This document shows, piece after piece, positions 24,466-35,576 of a DNA stretch of 64,000 nucleotides; the first letter of the stretch is position 1, and every line of letters begins with the position of its first letter. The notes beneath the pieces are model-generated. The model had not been told where the DNA came from, did not search any database, and worked only from the letters and a program-made list of their open reading frames with translations. Both the position numbers and the translations under genes were made by a program. Where the stretch lies: the NCBI GenBank assembly GCA_027257055.1, contig JAPVLO010000519.1, positions 868,001 to 932,000 of the forward strand, given 5' to 3'. Origin of the DNA: Cephalopachus bancanus. Lineage: Eukaryota; Chordata; Mammalia; Primates; Tarsiidae.

Positions 24466-25858
24466 TTTGTATATGGTGATAAGTAAGGGTCCAGTTTCAT
24501 TCTTCTGCATGTGGTCAACTAGTTTCCCCAGCACCATTTGCTAAATATAGTCTCCTTTCCCCAGTGGTTGTTACTGATGGCTTTGTCAAAGATAAGTTGG
24601 TTGAGAGATCGTGTTTTCACTTCCATAATCTCTGTCCTGTTCCATTGATCTGTGTGCCTACTTTTGTACCAATCTCAGGATATTTTGGTTACTGCAGCTT
24701 TGGAGTACAGTTTAAAGTATGGAAGTGTGATACCTCCCACTTTGTTCCTTTTGCTGAGGATAGTTTTAACTATCCGTGCTCTTTTTTGTTTCTATATGAA
24801 TTTCTGCATTGTTGTTTTCAGGTCTGAGAAAAAATGATGTTGGTAATTTGATTGGGTACTGCATTAATCCATATATATTTCCATATGCAAAAATCAACTC
24901 GAAATGGATCAAAGGCCTAAACATAAAACCTCAAACGATAAGAATCCTAGGAGAAAACAGAGAAAACACTCTTATGCACAGTAGAGTAGGCAACAAATTC
25001 TTGGTCAAATCCCCAAAAGTGAATGCCATAAAAGCTAAGATAGATAAGTGGGATGTCATCAAATTGAACAGCTTTTGCACAGCAAAAGAAACCATCAAGA
25101 GAGTGGGGAGACAACCCACAGAATGGGAAAAAATATTTGCTAATTATATATCTGACAAAGGTCTAACATTCAGTATCTACAAGGAACTCCAACAAGCTGA
25201 AAAGAAAAAGACAAACAACCCTACTAAAAAGTGGGCAAAGGATATAAGTAGTCACTTTTCAAAAGAAGATATACAAGCAGCCAACAAATACTTGAAAAAA
25301 TGCTCAGCCTCGCTAATCATCAGGGAAATATAAATTAAAACCACAATGAGATACCACCTAACTCCAGTAAGGATGGTCATCATTAATAAATAAAAAAGAC
25401 AACAGATGCTGGTGAGGGTGCAGAGAAAAGGGAACGCTTCTACACTGTTGATGGGAGTGCAGACTAGTTCAACTCTATGGAAAGCAGTGTGGCTATTCCT
25501 AAAAGAGCTAAAAAAATTGACCTCACATATGATCCAGCAATACTTTTCGTGGGAATATACCCAGAGGAACATAAATTATTCTACCAAAAAGATACCTGCA
25601 CACGCATGTTTATACCTACACTATTCACAATATTAAAACATGAAACCAACCCTACTGCCTATCAAAAGTGAACTGAATAAAGAAATGTGGTACATATACA
25701 CAATGGAGTATTACACAGCCATAAAGAAGAACAAAATTATGGACTTCGCAGCAAATTGGATGGAGTAGGACACCATCACACCAAGTTATCTATCATGGAA
25801 GCAAAGAACTGAATGCCAAATGCTCTCACTCATAAGTGGGACCTGAACAGTAGTCACA
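24466..25858. mobile_element. Twin-primed L1 (5' inversion), ORF2 C-terminus
   Basis: 24466-24868 reads as antisense ORF2 (GGTCCAGTTTCATTCTTCTG, CAAAGATAAGTTGGTTGAGA). At about 24869 the sequence flips to sense ORF2 and continues to about 25858. The outer end of the inverted part (reverse of ACTTATCACCATATAC) lies immediately next, in L1 coordinates, to the start of the sense part (TTCCATATGCAAAAATCAAC). This is the signature of twin priming. The 174-residue frame at 24809-25333 begins in the inversion and then reads the ORF2 C-terminal region. No clear poly-A tail is visible at the 3' end. Confidence 0.85.
24872..25333 (+). pseudogene. L1 ORF2 C-terminal fragment
   Basis: An in-frame fragment of LINE-1 ORF2p, downstream of the reverse-transcriptase core. 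It matches the region between the thumb and the C-terminal cysteine segment, with [20 protein letters not shown] near its start and [20 protein letters not shown] near its end. ORF2p supplies endonuclease and reverse transcriptase for L1 mobilisation. This piece lacks both catalytic domains. A stop at 25333 and frameshifts further on show decay. Confidence 0.85.
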
Positions 25859-26329
25859 TTAGCAGAACATACTAAAGAAAATATAAACCAAAGCAAGAAT
25901 AAAATGATCCCAGATAAAGAAAATGGTAATACAGGATGTAAGCAAATGTAAGTGAATATTGATAGTTTGGGTAACAATAACAAGGTACTGTAAGGTTTTA
26001 AAGATACTTAATATAGGATACATGATGGCACTAAAGACAATGGGGGTAAATGGAATTAAAGTCTTGTAGGTCATTGTATATCTCGTAAGTGGTAAGAAGG
26101 ATCACATCAGGGTACTACCTATCTCACCATGTTTTACTGAGTAGGTGTGGGGCAGTTAGCATGTTCTTTTTAGTTTACAGATTTCCAGATTAAGAGGATA
26201 TGCCCCTGAGAAGCAAAGTCTAAAGAGGCACAAACCTTAAATAGATCAAAAACCCTACATTTTGCCTGATGCTGTAAATGATGAGAATTTGAGGATTCTG
26301 GTATGGAGTGACCATGTTTGCACTTGGGA
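25859..26329. other. No gene recognised
   Basis: Unassigned; it could be an old L1M-type flank. Short frames have no domain. Confidence 0.3.
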
Positions 26330-26838
26330 GGAACGTAAATAATTATGGCAGGAAGTCACAATGATTGATGGCAACAATGGTTACAAATTATTTTTCCAGT
26401 GTGTATAACCTTAAAATATGACTTTTTATCCCCTCCTTTAAAGAAGTAGAGTCCATTTCTTTACTTTTTGAATCTGGGATAGCTTGTAAAATGCGTTGAC
26501 TAAATAAATACAGCAGAAACAAAACTATGCTTGTTTTGAGCCCACATCTTAGTTCTCACAGTTGAAGTTCTGTGACCAAAACATCAAATAAGGCTTGGGT
26601 AACTTATAGAATATGATAGACCATGTGAAACAAAGATATGCTGACCCTCATGAGGCCCTTCTACACCAAGTACTCCTAATAACCCAATAGCTAACCAAAG
26701 TCTAATGAGTGAGTCCAGTGAAGACCAAAAGGATGAACCGGCTGAGCCCAGCCCAAATAAACTACAAAACATGAGCTAAATAAATTATTATTTTTAAAAG
26801 TCAATAAGTTTCTTGTAATATGGCAATAAATAGTTCCT
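26330..26838 (+). repeat. MLT1-type MaLR LTR, sense
   Basis: Blocks in MLT1 order: GTGAAACAAAGATATGCTGA, GAGTGAGTCCAGTGAAGACC, GGCTGAGCCCAGCCCAAATA, GAGCTAAATAAATTATT (poly-A signal) and TAATATGGCAATAAATAG at the end. Confidence 0.7.
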
Positions 26839-26849
26839 AAATTTAGTTA

Positions 26850-27640
26850 TAATTAGACAAAGTAGACTTTAAGTAAAAAATTACTAGTGACAAAGAGGAG
26901 CATTTTATAATTATACCATTATCATTATAATGATAAGATGTCAAATCAGCATGAATATATAACAATGTTAAATTTGTATGTACCCAATAATCTAGCCTTA
27001 AAATTAGTGCAAATATTGCTATCACTAAAAGAATAAATCAAATCTAAAGCATAGCTGGAGATTTTTACATATCCTCTCTATAGCTGATCAAATAAGACAG
27101 TACTAAATAACAATAGAGATATAGAATATCTGAACATGATCAAGAAAATTCTGCCCTACCTCCCTTTCATACCATCTTACTCCCTCACACACGTGCGCAC
27201 GCATGCACTGCTTGTAACAGCTACAAAATACCCACTATTTTCCAAGTGCAAAGTAAACCGTATGTGGGGGTCAAAAGGCAAGTTTCAAATATTTCAAAAG
27301 GCTAAAATCATACAACATAAATTCTCCAACTATAGTAGAACTAGCTATACTTCATTTATCAAAGCGAGTGCACATGCATGTGTATGTGTGTGTGCACACA
27401 TATGTGTGCACACACACATACACACACACACTAAAACAACCTATACATGTTTGAGATTTAAGTAATATATTCTATAATCTAAATAATCCAAAAGTCAAAT
27501 CAAAATCCCAATGAAAGCTGGAAATGAAAATAAAAACACAATTTATAAAAATCTGTGAGAATGAATTAAACCTTCATAAAAATATGAAACGACGGGACTT
27601 GAGGAGCTTCCAGACAATTGTCTATGTAATAGAGTTCCTA
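26850..27640 (+). repeat. Old L1 ORF2 endonuclease-region fossil
   Basis: The order of ACAAAGTAGACTTTAAG, GAGGAGCATTTTATAATTAT, TGTATGTACCCAATAATC, AGCATAGCTGGAGATTTTTA and GAAAATAAAAACACAATTTA follows the 5' half of an L1 ORF2. It is heavily mutated, and a 64-bp purine-pyrimidine tract has expanded inside it. Confidence 0.55.
27368..27431. repeat. 64-bp alternating purine-pyrimidine tract
   Basis: Every step from 27368 to 27431 alternates purine and pyrimidine (GTGCACATGCATGTGTATGT and onward, ending CACACACACAC). It is rich in GT and CA blocks that are mutually complementary, so both Z-DNA and a hairpin are possible. Confidence 0.9.
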
Positions 27641-27644
27641 GACA

Positions 27645-28640
27645 GATGTCAGCAAGATGGTGAAATGAAACTCTCCAGTGCTCGATCCCCCACAGAAATA
27701 CCAATTTGAACAACTATCCGCCCACAAAGATGCCCATACAAGCTAAGGGAATCAGATGATAGATCACAGCATCCGGGTACAGCACAGAAATAAGAAAAAA
27801 AGCATTGAAGAGTATGAGAAGAACAGTTTTACATTACTCAGGTCAACCCACCCTCAACCTCAGACAGCATAACATCATGAGAGATTCCCTCCATGTGGGA
27901 GAAGGGGAAGGAAGTAAGCATCAAACTTTGCTTAAGACCCCCCAAACTAGGCCTGTCCCATTAAAACTGAACGCCAGACAAGACCCTCCAGCCTCAGGAC
28001 TCAGTGCTGGCACTTTTAGACTAAACCACCAAGCCTGCCTTGGCACCAGGCAGGATCCTGCAGCTTCAGTTCTGCCTGGTGAACATGTTCTCCAGCTTTT
28101 CCTGAGCATTACGTTAACCCCACTGGCCCCAAGCTCCAGACCAGCCCCAGTACTGGGTAGGCTCCAGATGCCCTAGGCTTCAGGCCAGATCCAATGCCAG
28201 GATATCCCTCACGGAATCAAGCTTCAGGACTATCCTTTACCCAGACTGACCCAAGTGACTCTGGACCCTGGATTCCCCTCAACTCCTGGCTGGCCCATAT
28301 GGTCACAGGTTTTAGGTCCACCGCAGCACCTAGCTGGCCCTACAGTCCTATTCATGAGGTTGACACATGTGGAACCAACACTCAAGCCAGCTTGACCACA
28401 TTCAAGATCTAGTTCCACCCAGCACCAGGGTAGCCCCATGTTCTAGGTCTGTCCCCATGCAAGGTTGCCACCCTGGCCTCAAACCACGCAGGAACCCATA
28501 GACAAAGATGCCAATCCTCTGCATTGCTAGTTTGGTTCCTGAGGCCCCACACTCCGACAGATCCCCTGCTCCAGCAGAAACAGGGCCCAGGCCTTTAAAA
28601 ATAGACATCAGCATCATACTGGACCCTTTGGATTCTTATT
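27645..28640 (+). repeat. L1 5' UTR (old primate/L1MA-like)
   Basis: It opens with GCAAGATGGTGAAATGAAAC and ACCAATTTGAACAACTATCC, the start of L1P/L1MA-type 5' UTRs. About 700 bp of GC-richer CCAG/CAGCACC-rich sequence follows. The 123-residue frame at 27805-28176 and those at 28194-28617 are incidental to this composition. An L1 5' UTR normally holds an internal promoter; activity here is unlikely. Confidence 0.6.
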
Positions 28641-28659
28641 TTCAATAATGGTGTCAAAG

Positions 28660-28868
28660 TGCAAGAGTAGTGATGCTGGCATATTGGTGCAATTGTTCTA
28701 CTTTATTAATCATTGCTAATTTTTTACTGAGCTGAATTTACAAATTAAACTTGATCATAGCTATGTATGTATAAGACAAAATATATAGACTATATAGGAT
28801 TTGATACTATCCATGGTTTCAGACATTCACTGAGGTTCTTGAAATATGTCCTCTGTGGACAAGTGAGT
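28660..28868 (+). repeat. MER2-like (Tigger-group) element
   Basis: GTATGTATAAGACAAAATAT then GATACTATCCATGGTTTCAG and TGAAATATGTCCTCTGTGGA match the 3' half and terminus of MER2-type non-autonomous Tigger elements. Confidence 0.55.
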
Positions 28869-29070
28869 TCTGCTATATTCAAAGTGCTGAAGAAAAGCCA
28901 ATGCCAAACAAGACACAGAGAGTATAACTTCCACAGACAAACAAAAGCTGAGGGAATCCATCACCACCAAATCTGTGTCACAGGAAATGCTAAAAAGAAT
29001 TCTTCAAGCTGACAGAAAAAGATAGTAATTAGTAATACAAAAGCATACAAAAGTATAAAACACTGGTAAA

Positions 29071-29372
29071 GCTGGGCTCGGTGGCTCAGCCTGTAATCCC
29101 GCGCCTTTGGGAGGCTGAGGTGAGTGGATTACCTGAGCCCGCGGGTTCGAGACTTGCCTGGGCAGCGAGACCTCATCTCTACAATAAATCAAAAAATCAG
29201 CCGGGCGTGGTAGCGCATGCCTGTAATTCCGGCTACTTGGAAGGCTGAGGCGGAAGGATCGCCGGAGCCCAGCAGATCGAGGCTGCGGTGGCCGGGAGTG
29301 GTCACTGCACTCCAATCTGGGCGACAGAGTGAGACTCCAACTCAAAAAAATAAATAAATAAAAATAAAAAAG
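29071..29372 (+). mobile_element. Young dimeric Alu (tandem pair, first)
   Basis: Full dimeric Alu with tail (AAATA)n at 29344-29372. Perfect 15-bp duplication TAAAACACTGGTAAA at 29056-29070 and 29373-29387. The right-arm stem has two changes (GGAGTGGTCAC). Confidence 0.95.
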
Positions 29373-29473
29373 TAAAACACTGGTAAACGTACATAGCTAA
29401 GTTCAGAATACTCTAATACTTTAATGGTGGCCTGTAAGTTACTTGCATCTTTAGTATAAAGATCAAAAGACAA

Positions 29474-29767
29474 GCCGGGCTTGGTGGCTCAGTCTGTAAT
29501 CCCGCGCCTTTGGGAGGCTGAGGTGAGTGGATTGCCTGAGCCCGCGGGTTCGAGACCCGCCTGGGGAGCGAGACCTCATCTCTACAATAAATCAAAAAAT
29601 CAGCCGGGCGTGGTAGCGCATGCCTGTAATTCTGGCTACTTGGAAGGCTGAGGCAGAAGGATCGCCGGAGCCCAGCAGGTCGAGGCTGCGGTGGCCGGAA
29701 GCGGCCACTGCACTCCAGTCTGGGCGACAGAGTGAGACTCCAACTCAAAAAAAAAAAAAAAAAAAAA
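29474..29767 (+). mobile_element. Young dimeric Alu (tandem pair, second)
   Basis: Full dimeric Alu with an uninterrupted A tail of about 20. Perfect 16-bp duplication AAAGATCAAAAGACAA at 29458-29473 and 29768-29783. Close to the subfamily consensus, which suggests a recent insertion. Confidence 0.95.
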
Positions 29768-31268
29768 AAAGATCAAAAGACAAAACTCTTAAAAATGAAA
29801 ATAGTTACAATCATTTGTTAAGTGATAAACAACATTAAAAGATGTAAATTGTGACATCAAAAATTTTAAATGTGGAGAAAATAAAAGTGTAGAATTTTTT
29901 ATGCAATCAAACTTAAGTTGTAATAGCTTAAAACAGGCTGTTATGTTTTCATAACCCTCATAGTAAAAAGGCAAAGCCCACAAAGTAAAGATTTATAGTA
30001 GATACACAAAAGATAAAAAGAAATCAAAGCATACCAGTAGAGAAAATCACTTATCACAAAGGAAGACAGGAGGGAGGTAAAAAGGAAAAAAAAAATCTAC
30101 AAAACAGTCAGAAAACACTCAACAAAATAACACTAATAAGCTTTTACAGATTAATAATTACCAAATGAATTAACTTTTCCGTACAAAACACAGGCTGAAT
30201 GAAAACAAAATGCTGTCTACAAGAGACTCACTTTAGCTTTAAGAACACGCATAGACAAAATGAAAGGATGGAAAAATGTATCTTATGTAAATGGCACCAA
30301 AAGAGAACAGGAGTAGTTATATAGGATAAAATGGACATTGAGTCAAAAACTGTAAACAAAGGCAAAGAAGGTCATTATATAATGATAAAAGAATCAATTT
30401 AACAAAAGGATAGAACTATAAATGTGTATGCATCCAGCATCAAAGTACCTAAAGGGAGAAACAGACTTTAATACAATGATAGTAGGGAAGTTTAATAGCA
30501 TACTTTCAGAAATGGGCAAATCATCTAGACAGATAATCAATAAGGAAATGTCAGGTTTAAACTGTACTTTAGACCAAATGGACCTTACAGTAATATACAG
30601 AACATTTCATCCAACAGTAGCAGAATACACATTCTTCTCAAGAGCCCATGGTATACTTTACATGAGAGGTCATATGCCAGGCCACAAGATAAACCTTAAT
30701 AAATTTAAGAAGATTGAAAACATATCAATAATGTCTTTTGACCATAATAAAAAAAATCAGTAAAGTTGCAGGATACAAAATCAACATACAAAAATCAGTA
30801 GCATTTCTATACACTAACAATAAATTATTTGAAGGGAAATCAGGAAAAGGATCCCATTTAGAATAGCAAAACAAGCAAACAAATAAATAAATAGGAATAT
30901 ATTTAACCAAAAAAGTGAAAAATCTGTACACTAAAAACTGTAAAACATTTATGAAACAAGGAGAAGACACAAATAAATGGAAACATCTTGTATTAATGAA
31001 TTTAAAGAATTAATATTGTTAAAATGTCCATACTACCCAAAGTGATCAACAGATTCAATGCAATTCCTATCAACATTCCAATGTCATTTTTCACAGAAAT
31101 AGGAAAAAACAATTCTAAAATCCATATGGGACCACAATAGACCCAGTCACCAAAGCAGTCTGGAGCAAAAAGAACAAAGCTATAGGTATCATACTACCTG
31201 ATTTCCAAACCTATTTCAAAGCTATAGTAGCCACAAAATGTGACAATGGCATAAAAACAGATACATAT

Positions 31269-31390
31269 AGTGGAAACTGCCAGGGGAGGGAGGGCACACC
31301 TCATCAGCAAGGGTACCTGTATAATGAATATTTGTATACCTAACCCTGAATTGTACCCCACATCTTTAAAATAAAAATTTTAAAAAAGAA
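31269..31390 (+). mobile_element. Short young L1 3' end in older L1
   Basis: A ~120-bp piece beginning GGAAACTGCCAGGGGAGG and ending CCCACATCTTTAAAATAAAA with an A-rich tail. Older L1 ORF2 sequence continues on both sides. I could not define a target duplication. Confidence 0.75.
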
Positions 31391-32452
31391 TAAATAACCC
31401 AGAAATGAGTCCATACATTGATAGTTATTTGATTTTCGACAAAAGTGCCAACAACGCATAATGAGGAAAGGACAGTTATCTTCAAAACATGGTTTTGGAA
31501 CAATGGGATATCCAATATCTGCAAGCACAAAAATGAAATTGGATTCTTATCTCACACCATATACACAAGTCAACTCAGAATGTATTAAAGACTTAAGAGT
31601 AAGAACTGAAACTGTAAAACTACTGGAAAAAAACTAGGGGAAAAGCTTCATGACATTGACCTGGGCAATGATTTTTGGATAAGACTTCAAAAGCACAAAA
31701 AAAACCAAAAGCAAAAGTAGGCAGAAGGGATTACATTAAACTAAAAAAAACTTCTGCAAAGCAAGGAAATAATCAACAGAGTGAAAAGACAACATATGGA
31801 ATGGAAGAAAATATTTGCAAATTATACATCTGATGAAGCGTTCATTTCCAAAATACATAAGAAATTCAAACTGAATAGCAAGAAAACAAATAACATAATT
31901 TAAAAATGGGCAAAAGAGTGAATAAACTTTTCTCAAAAGAAAACTTAAAAATGGCTAAGAGGTATATGAAATAATGCTCAACATCACTAATCATCAGGGA
32001 AATGCAAATCAAAACCATAATGAGATATCACCTCACAACTGTTAGAATGGCTGTTAATCAAAAAGAGAACAAGTGTTGATGAGGATGTGGAGAAAAGGCG
32101 ACCCTTGTTCACTGTTGGTGGCAATGTAAATTAGTACAGCCATTATAGTAAACCAAATAGTGGTCCCTCAAAAAATTAAAAATGAAACTACAATATGATC
32201 CAGCAATTTCACTTCTGAGTGTATATCTGAACAAAATAAAATTTGAATCTCAGAGATATTTCACTCCCATGCTTATTTCAGTATTACTAACAATGGCCAA
32301 ATTATGGAATTAACCTTTGTGAACATCAACAGATGAATGGATAAAAAAAGTCACACACACCCACACACCCACACTGAAACATTGTTTACCCTTTAAGAGA
32401 AATTAAAACTGTGATTTGGATTAACATAGATGAACCTGGGACATTGCCCAAA

Positions 32453-33157
32453 GGGGACTGGATTTAAAAAATGTGGTACATATACATGATGGCATATTAC
32501 GTGACCATAAAGAAGAAAAAAATCATGAACTTCACAGTAACCTGGATGGAACTAGAGCCCATAATACTGAGTGATCTTTCACAGCAACAAAGAACTGAGT
32601 ATCACTTGTTCTCACTCATAAGTGGACCTTGAACAATCATCGTACTACTATAAGAAAAGCATTGGCAGTATGGGAAACTGCCAGGAGGGGAGTGGGGAAG
32701 CGGGATTGGCAGTAGTGGGAATCTGCCTGGGGATGGAGGGGGCACACCTCACCAATAAAGGTACCTGCATAATGAACATTTGTATACCTAACCCTGAATT
32801 GTACCCCACATCTTTATTTTATTTTATTTTTGAGTTGGAGTCTTACTCTGTCGCTCAGACTGGAGTGCAGTGGCCGCTCCCGGCCACCGCAGCCTCGACC
32901 TGCCGAGCTCCGGCGATCCTTCCGCCTCAGCCTTCCAAGTAGCTGGAACTACAGGCATGCACTACCATGCCCGACTAATTTTTTTTTTGTATTTATTGTG
33001 GAGATGAGGTCTCGCCAAGTTGCCCAGGTGGGTCTCGAACCCGCGGGCTTAGGCAATTCACTCACCTCAGCCTCCCAAAGCGCTGGGATTCCAGGCTGAG
33101 CCACCGAGCCCAGTAGTACCCCACATCTTTAAAAAAAAATAAATAAATAAAAAAGGA
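32453..33157 (+). mobile_element. Young L1 3' end, split by an Alu
   Basis: It begins with the ORF2 3' end (GTGGTACATATACATGATGG) and passes into the lineage 3' UTR (GGGATTGGCAGTAGTGGGAA, CACACCTCACCAATAAAGGT). It ends in GTACCCCACATCTTTA at 32801. The same 16 bases and the A-rich tail reappear at 33116-33157 after an antisense Alu. Confidence 0.85.
32817..33115 (-). mobile_element. Young dimeric Alu, antisense, in an L1 tail
   Basis: Full dimeric Alu. Perfect 16-bp target duplication GTACCCCACATCTTTA at 32801-32816 and 33116-33131, taken from the last bases of the L1 3' UTR. It forms a head-to-head pair with the next Alu. Confidence 0.95.
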
Positions 33158-33481
33158 GCCAGGCTAGGTGGCTCAGCCTGGAATCCCGTGCCTTTGGGAG
33201 GCTGAGGTGAGTGGATTGCCTGGGCCCACGGGTTCGATACCCTCCTGGGCAACTTGGTGAGACCTCATCTCTATAATAAATCAAAAAAAATTAGCCGGGC
33301 GTGGTAGCGCGCGCCTGTAATTCCGGCTACTCGGAAGGCTGAGGCGGAAGGATCACCGGAGCCCAGCAGGTCGAGGCTGCGGTGGCCGGGAGCGGCCACT
33401 GCACTCCAGTCTGGGCGACAGAGTGAGACTCCAACTCAAAAAATAAATAAATAAATAAATAAAATAATAAAATAAAATAAG
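33158..33481 (+). mobile_element. Young dimeric Alu, sense, in an L1 tail
   Basis: Full dimeric Alu with a long (AAAT)n-type tail at 33437-33481. The 11-bp duplication ATAAAAAAGGA lies at 33147-33157 and 33482-33492. It inserted into the A-rich tail left after the preceding Alu. Confidence 0.93.
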
Positions 33482-33492
33482 ATAAAAAAGGA

Positions 33493-33785
33493 AAGTTTTT
33501 TTCATAATAAATTTTGTGAAACTACTTGACTTTATCAAAGTGTTTTATATATACATGCACATATATACATGCACAAAGACATATATGTTCTTAAGGATCA
33601 AGTAATCCTACAAAGTGTAGTAATTTTTAAAAAAATTGCCAAACATTTTAATGTGTTTAGAGTAGGAAAGACATTTTCTATTTCAGTTTCAGAGTGCCAT
33701 ATTTAACAAATATCTCCCATCCACATTTCATTCTCCTAAAATATGTTGTAATCTCTCATTTGTTGGTGACTCTCCTTACTGTTCT
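33493..33785. other. No gene recognised
   Basis: AT-rich, with a short ATATACATGCAC direct repeat near 33548-33575. Otherwise unassigned. Confidence 0.3.
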
Positions 33786-33789
33786 CTCT

Positions 33790-34050
33790 CTTTTTAAAAT
33801 TTCAATAGCTTTAGGGGGTACAATTGGTTTTTGATTACATGAATGCATCATATAGTGGTGAAGAAGCCTGGGTTTAAGTGTACCCACTACCCCACCTGTA
33901 CACATTGTACCCCGTAGGTGATTTTTCATCCCTCCCTGTCCTCATCCCCCCGCACGTCACCGAGTTGTTCTCTTAGTTGTTAAAAGTTTCTCCCTATTTG
34001 TACTTCTGTATCTTTATTTCAGTTAGTATAATGAGATTAAATGCATGTCC
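33790..34050 (-). repeat. L1PB/L1MA-like 3' end, antisense
   Basis: TTTCAATAGCTTTAGGGGGT, GAATGCATCATATAGTGGTG, CCACCTGTACACATTGTACC and CATCCCTCCCTGTCCTCATC occur in the order of a reversed L1 3' UTR. Confidence 0.7.
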
Positions 34051-35038
34051 CAATTTACCATCTGGAGTCTTGAAAACTAAGTCTTCTATATTTTTAAAAA
34101 GCAAATAAGAAAGGATTTTGTCCAGTCTGATATTTAAATGAGGCAGGCAGTTTTCTCATTCAGTATGTTAGATCGGTAAACAGTTAATATCCCTACACAT
34201 CTTAAAAACTAAAGTGAGGGAAAGTGTAATGCCAGTCTTTCTCAGGGGCAAAATAAGGGAGAAAATAATTAAACATTCTGCCATACTTTGGCATGGAAGC
34301 AGCAGGTCAGAAGCAGAAAGTGAAATCATTAAATGCTTCACATTGCTGACTGTCAGAAGAGAGGCTTTATTGTTTCATCCTACCCTGACTGAATGTGCTT
34401 ACTATCTACCAGTTTGGGTTAAGGGAAAAAACAGAAGAGAACACCTTGAACTTTTACTAGTTTTCCCTGTACATCAGGCCAGTGTCATGATCAAGTACTA
34501 CTAGTCTGGATAATATGACATCTCAAATGCCATACAAATACTGAAGTATAATCTGGGTTCAGAGTGAAATCATCTGGGAGCACAGGCTTTCTGGAAAAGA
34601 TGGATTATTGACTCCAGTTGTGGTTTGGGGTTTTCTTGCTCCTCATTCTGTCAGCAAGTGCTTCTCATGTCAAGGTATAGAGGAAGTTGGTAATTCTAAA
34701 GGCAAGCTTTATTTGATAGTTTTAATATTAAATTGATGTTTCTTTTTCCTTGGTTTTGAAGATGGCAATTGTGGCAGGTGACAAAAGCATCAATTTAAGG
34801 ATAAAACAGGTTTAAAATAGCTTAGTTTTTGAACCATGAACTGATAATGTCCCTAAGCCCTAAAGAAAATCCAAAAATATTATGTTTTTTAGGGAAACAG
34901 TTTTCTAATTCAAAAATTAACATAATAGAAAGTGACTAGAGTAACTTTTCTCATATGGATTGGTTCTCACATCCAAATACATTTAGTAATTACCCCAATT
35001 ATTTAAACTACAGGTTAATAAAGAAATGTAGAAACCAT
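34051..35038. other. No gene recognised
   Basis: About 1 kb without a recognised repeat. It holds a 96-residue frame (34214-34504) with no signal peptide, membrane span or motif. I treat that frame as chance. Confidence 0.3.
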
Positions 35039-35039
35039 T

Positions 35040-35245
35040 ATTTGCCAGGGTAAGTTTTTCAAATAAAATACAGGATGTTCAGTTAAACCTGCTCTTTGGA
35101 TAAACAAGAAATAATTTATGTAATATAAATAAGTCCCGAATAGAGTATATTTATGCTAAAAGATTATTTATCATTTATCTAAAATTCAAATTTAACTGTA
35201 CATCCTGTATGTTTATTTATTTACTAAATCTGGCCATCCTATATC
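35040..35245. repeat. Palindromic DNA-transposon remnant
   Basis: Long imperfect inverted repeat. The left arm has AAATACAGGATGTTCAGTTA and ACAAGAAATAATTTATG. The right arm has ATTATTTATCATTTATCT and AATTTAACTGTACATCCTGT. This is a known palindromic, non-autonomous MER-type element, but I cannot name it securely. Confidence 0.6.
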
Positions 35246-35482
35246 AGGCCCTGTAGTGCCACATCACTCTGTTTTATGTTTGTTTGTTTTATTCATCTGC
35301 CACAGGGGCAAATGCATGGGCACTATGGATTACATAGTGGCTTCTTCTCAGCTTCTAAGTTTTGACTAAAATTATTATAGATTAAGGTGTAAATGTAATT
35401 CTTTGCAGGATAAATGTGAGAACCCCTGGTACATTATAGTGGAATAAGGTTGCTTTATGTCATTAACAGCCACTAAAATTTC

Positions 35483-35576
35483 ACCTGCACTCCCAGCTAC
35501 TTGGGAAGCTGATGTAAAAGAATCACTTGAGTCCAGCCTGGGTAATATTGTGAGACCCCATCTCAAAAAAAAAAAA
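35483..35576 (+). repeat. Old Alu arm fragment
   Basis: TGCACTCCCAGCTACTTGGG through AGACCCCATCTCAAA with a poly-A tail. It is an ancient Alu-derived piece joined directly to the next Alu. Confidence 0.65.

Larger units (their letters stand above)
28870..32450 (+). mobile_element. Decayed L1 body, multiply interrupted
   Basis: Sense L1 sequence resumes at 28870 (GACAAACAAAAGCTGAGGGA at 28938) and continues on both sides of two Alus. ORF2 endonuclease and reverse-transcriptase phrases follow (GCTGTCTACAAGAGACTCAC at 30212, GCAGAATACACATTCTTCTC at 30620, and RT/C-terminal parts to 32450). A short young L1 end is inserted at about 31269. The longest remaining frame is 113 residues. Stops and internal deletions are frequent. 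Confidence 0.75.

Noticed and set aside
27805..28176. 123-residue proline-rich frame and following frames
   Set aside because: They lie in a GC-richer L1 5' UTR-like region whose composition yields open frames.
27645..28640. Possible CpG island or promoter
   Set aside because: GC-richer but CpG-poor and matches an old L1 5' UTR; no independent promoter evidence.
29120..29160. tRNA-like T arm (GGTTCGAGACC)
   Set aside because: It is the B-box region of an Alu left arm; no acceptor or anticodon arm surrounds it.
34214..34504. 96-residue open frame in repeat-poor DNA
   Set aside because: No signal peptide, domain, splice context or composition shift; frames of this length are expected by chance in 64 kb.
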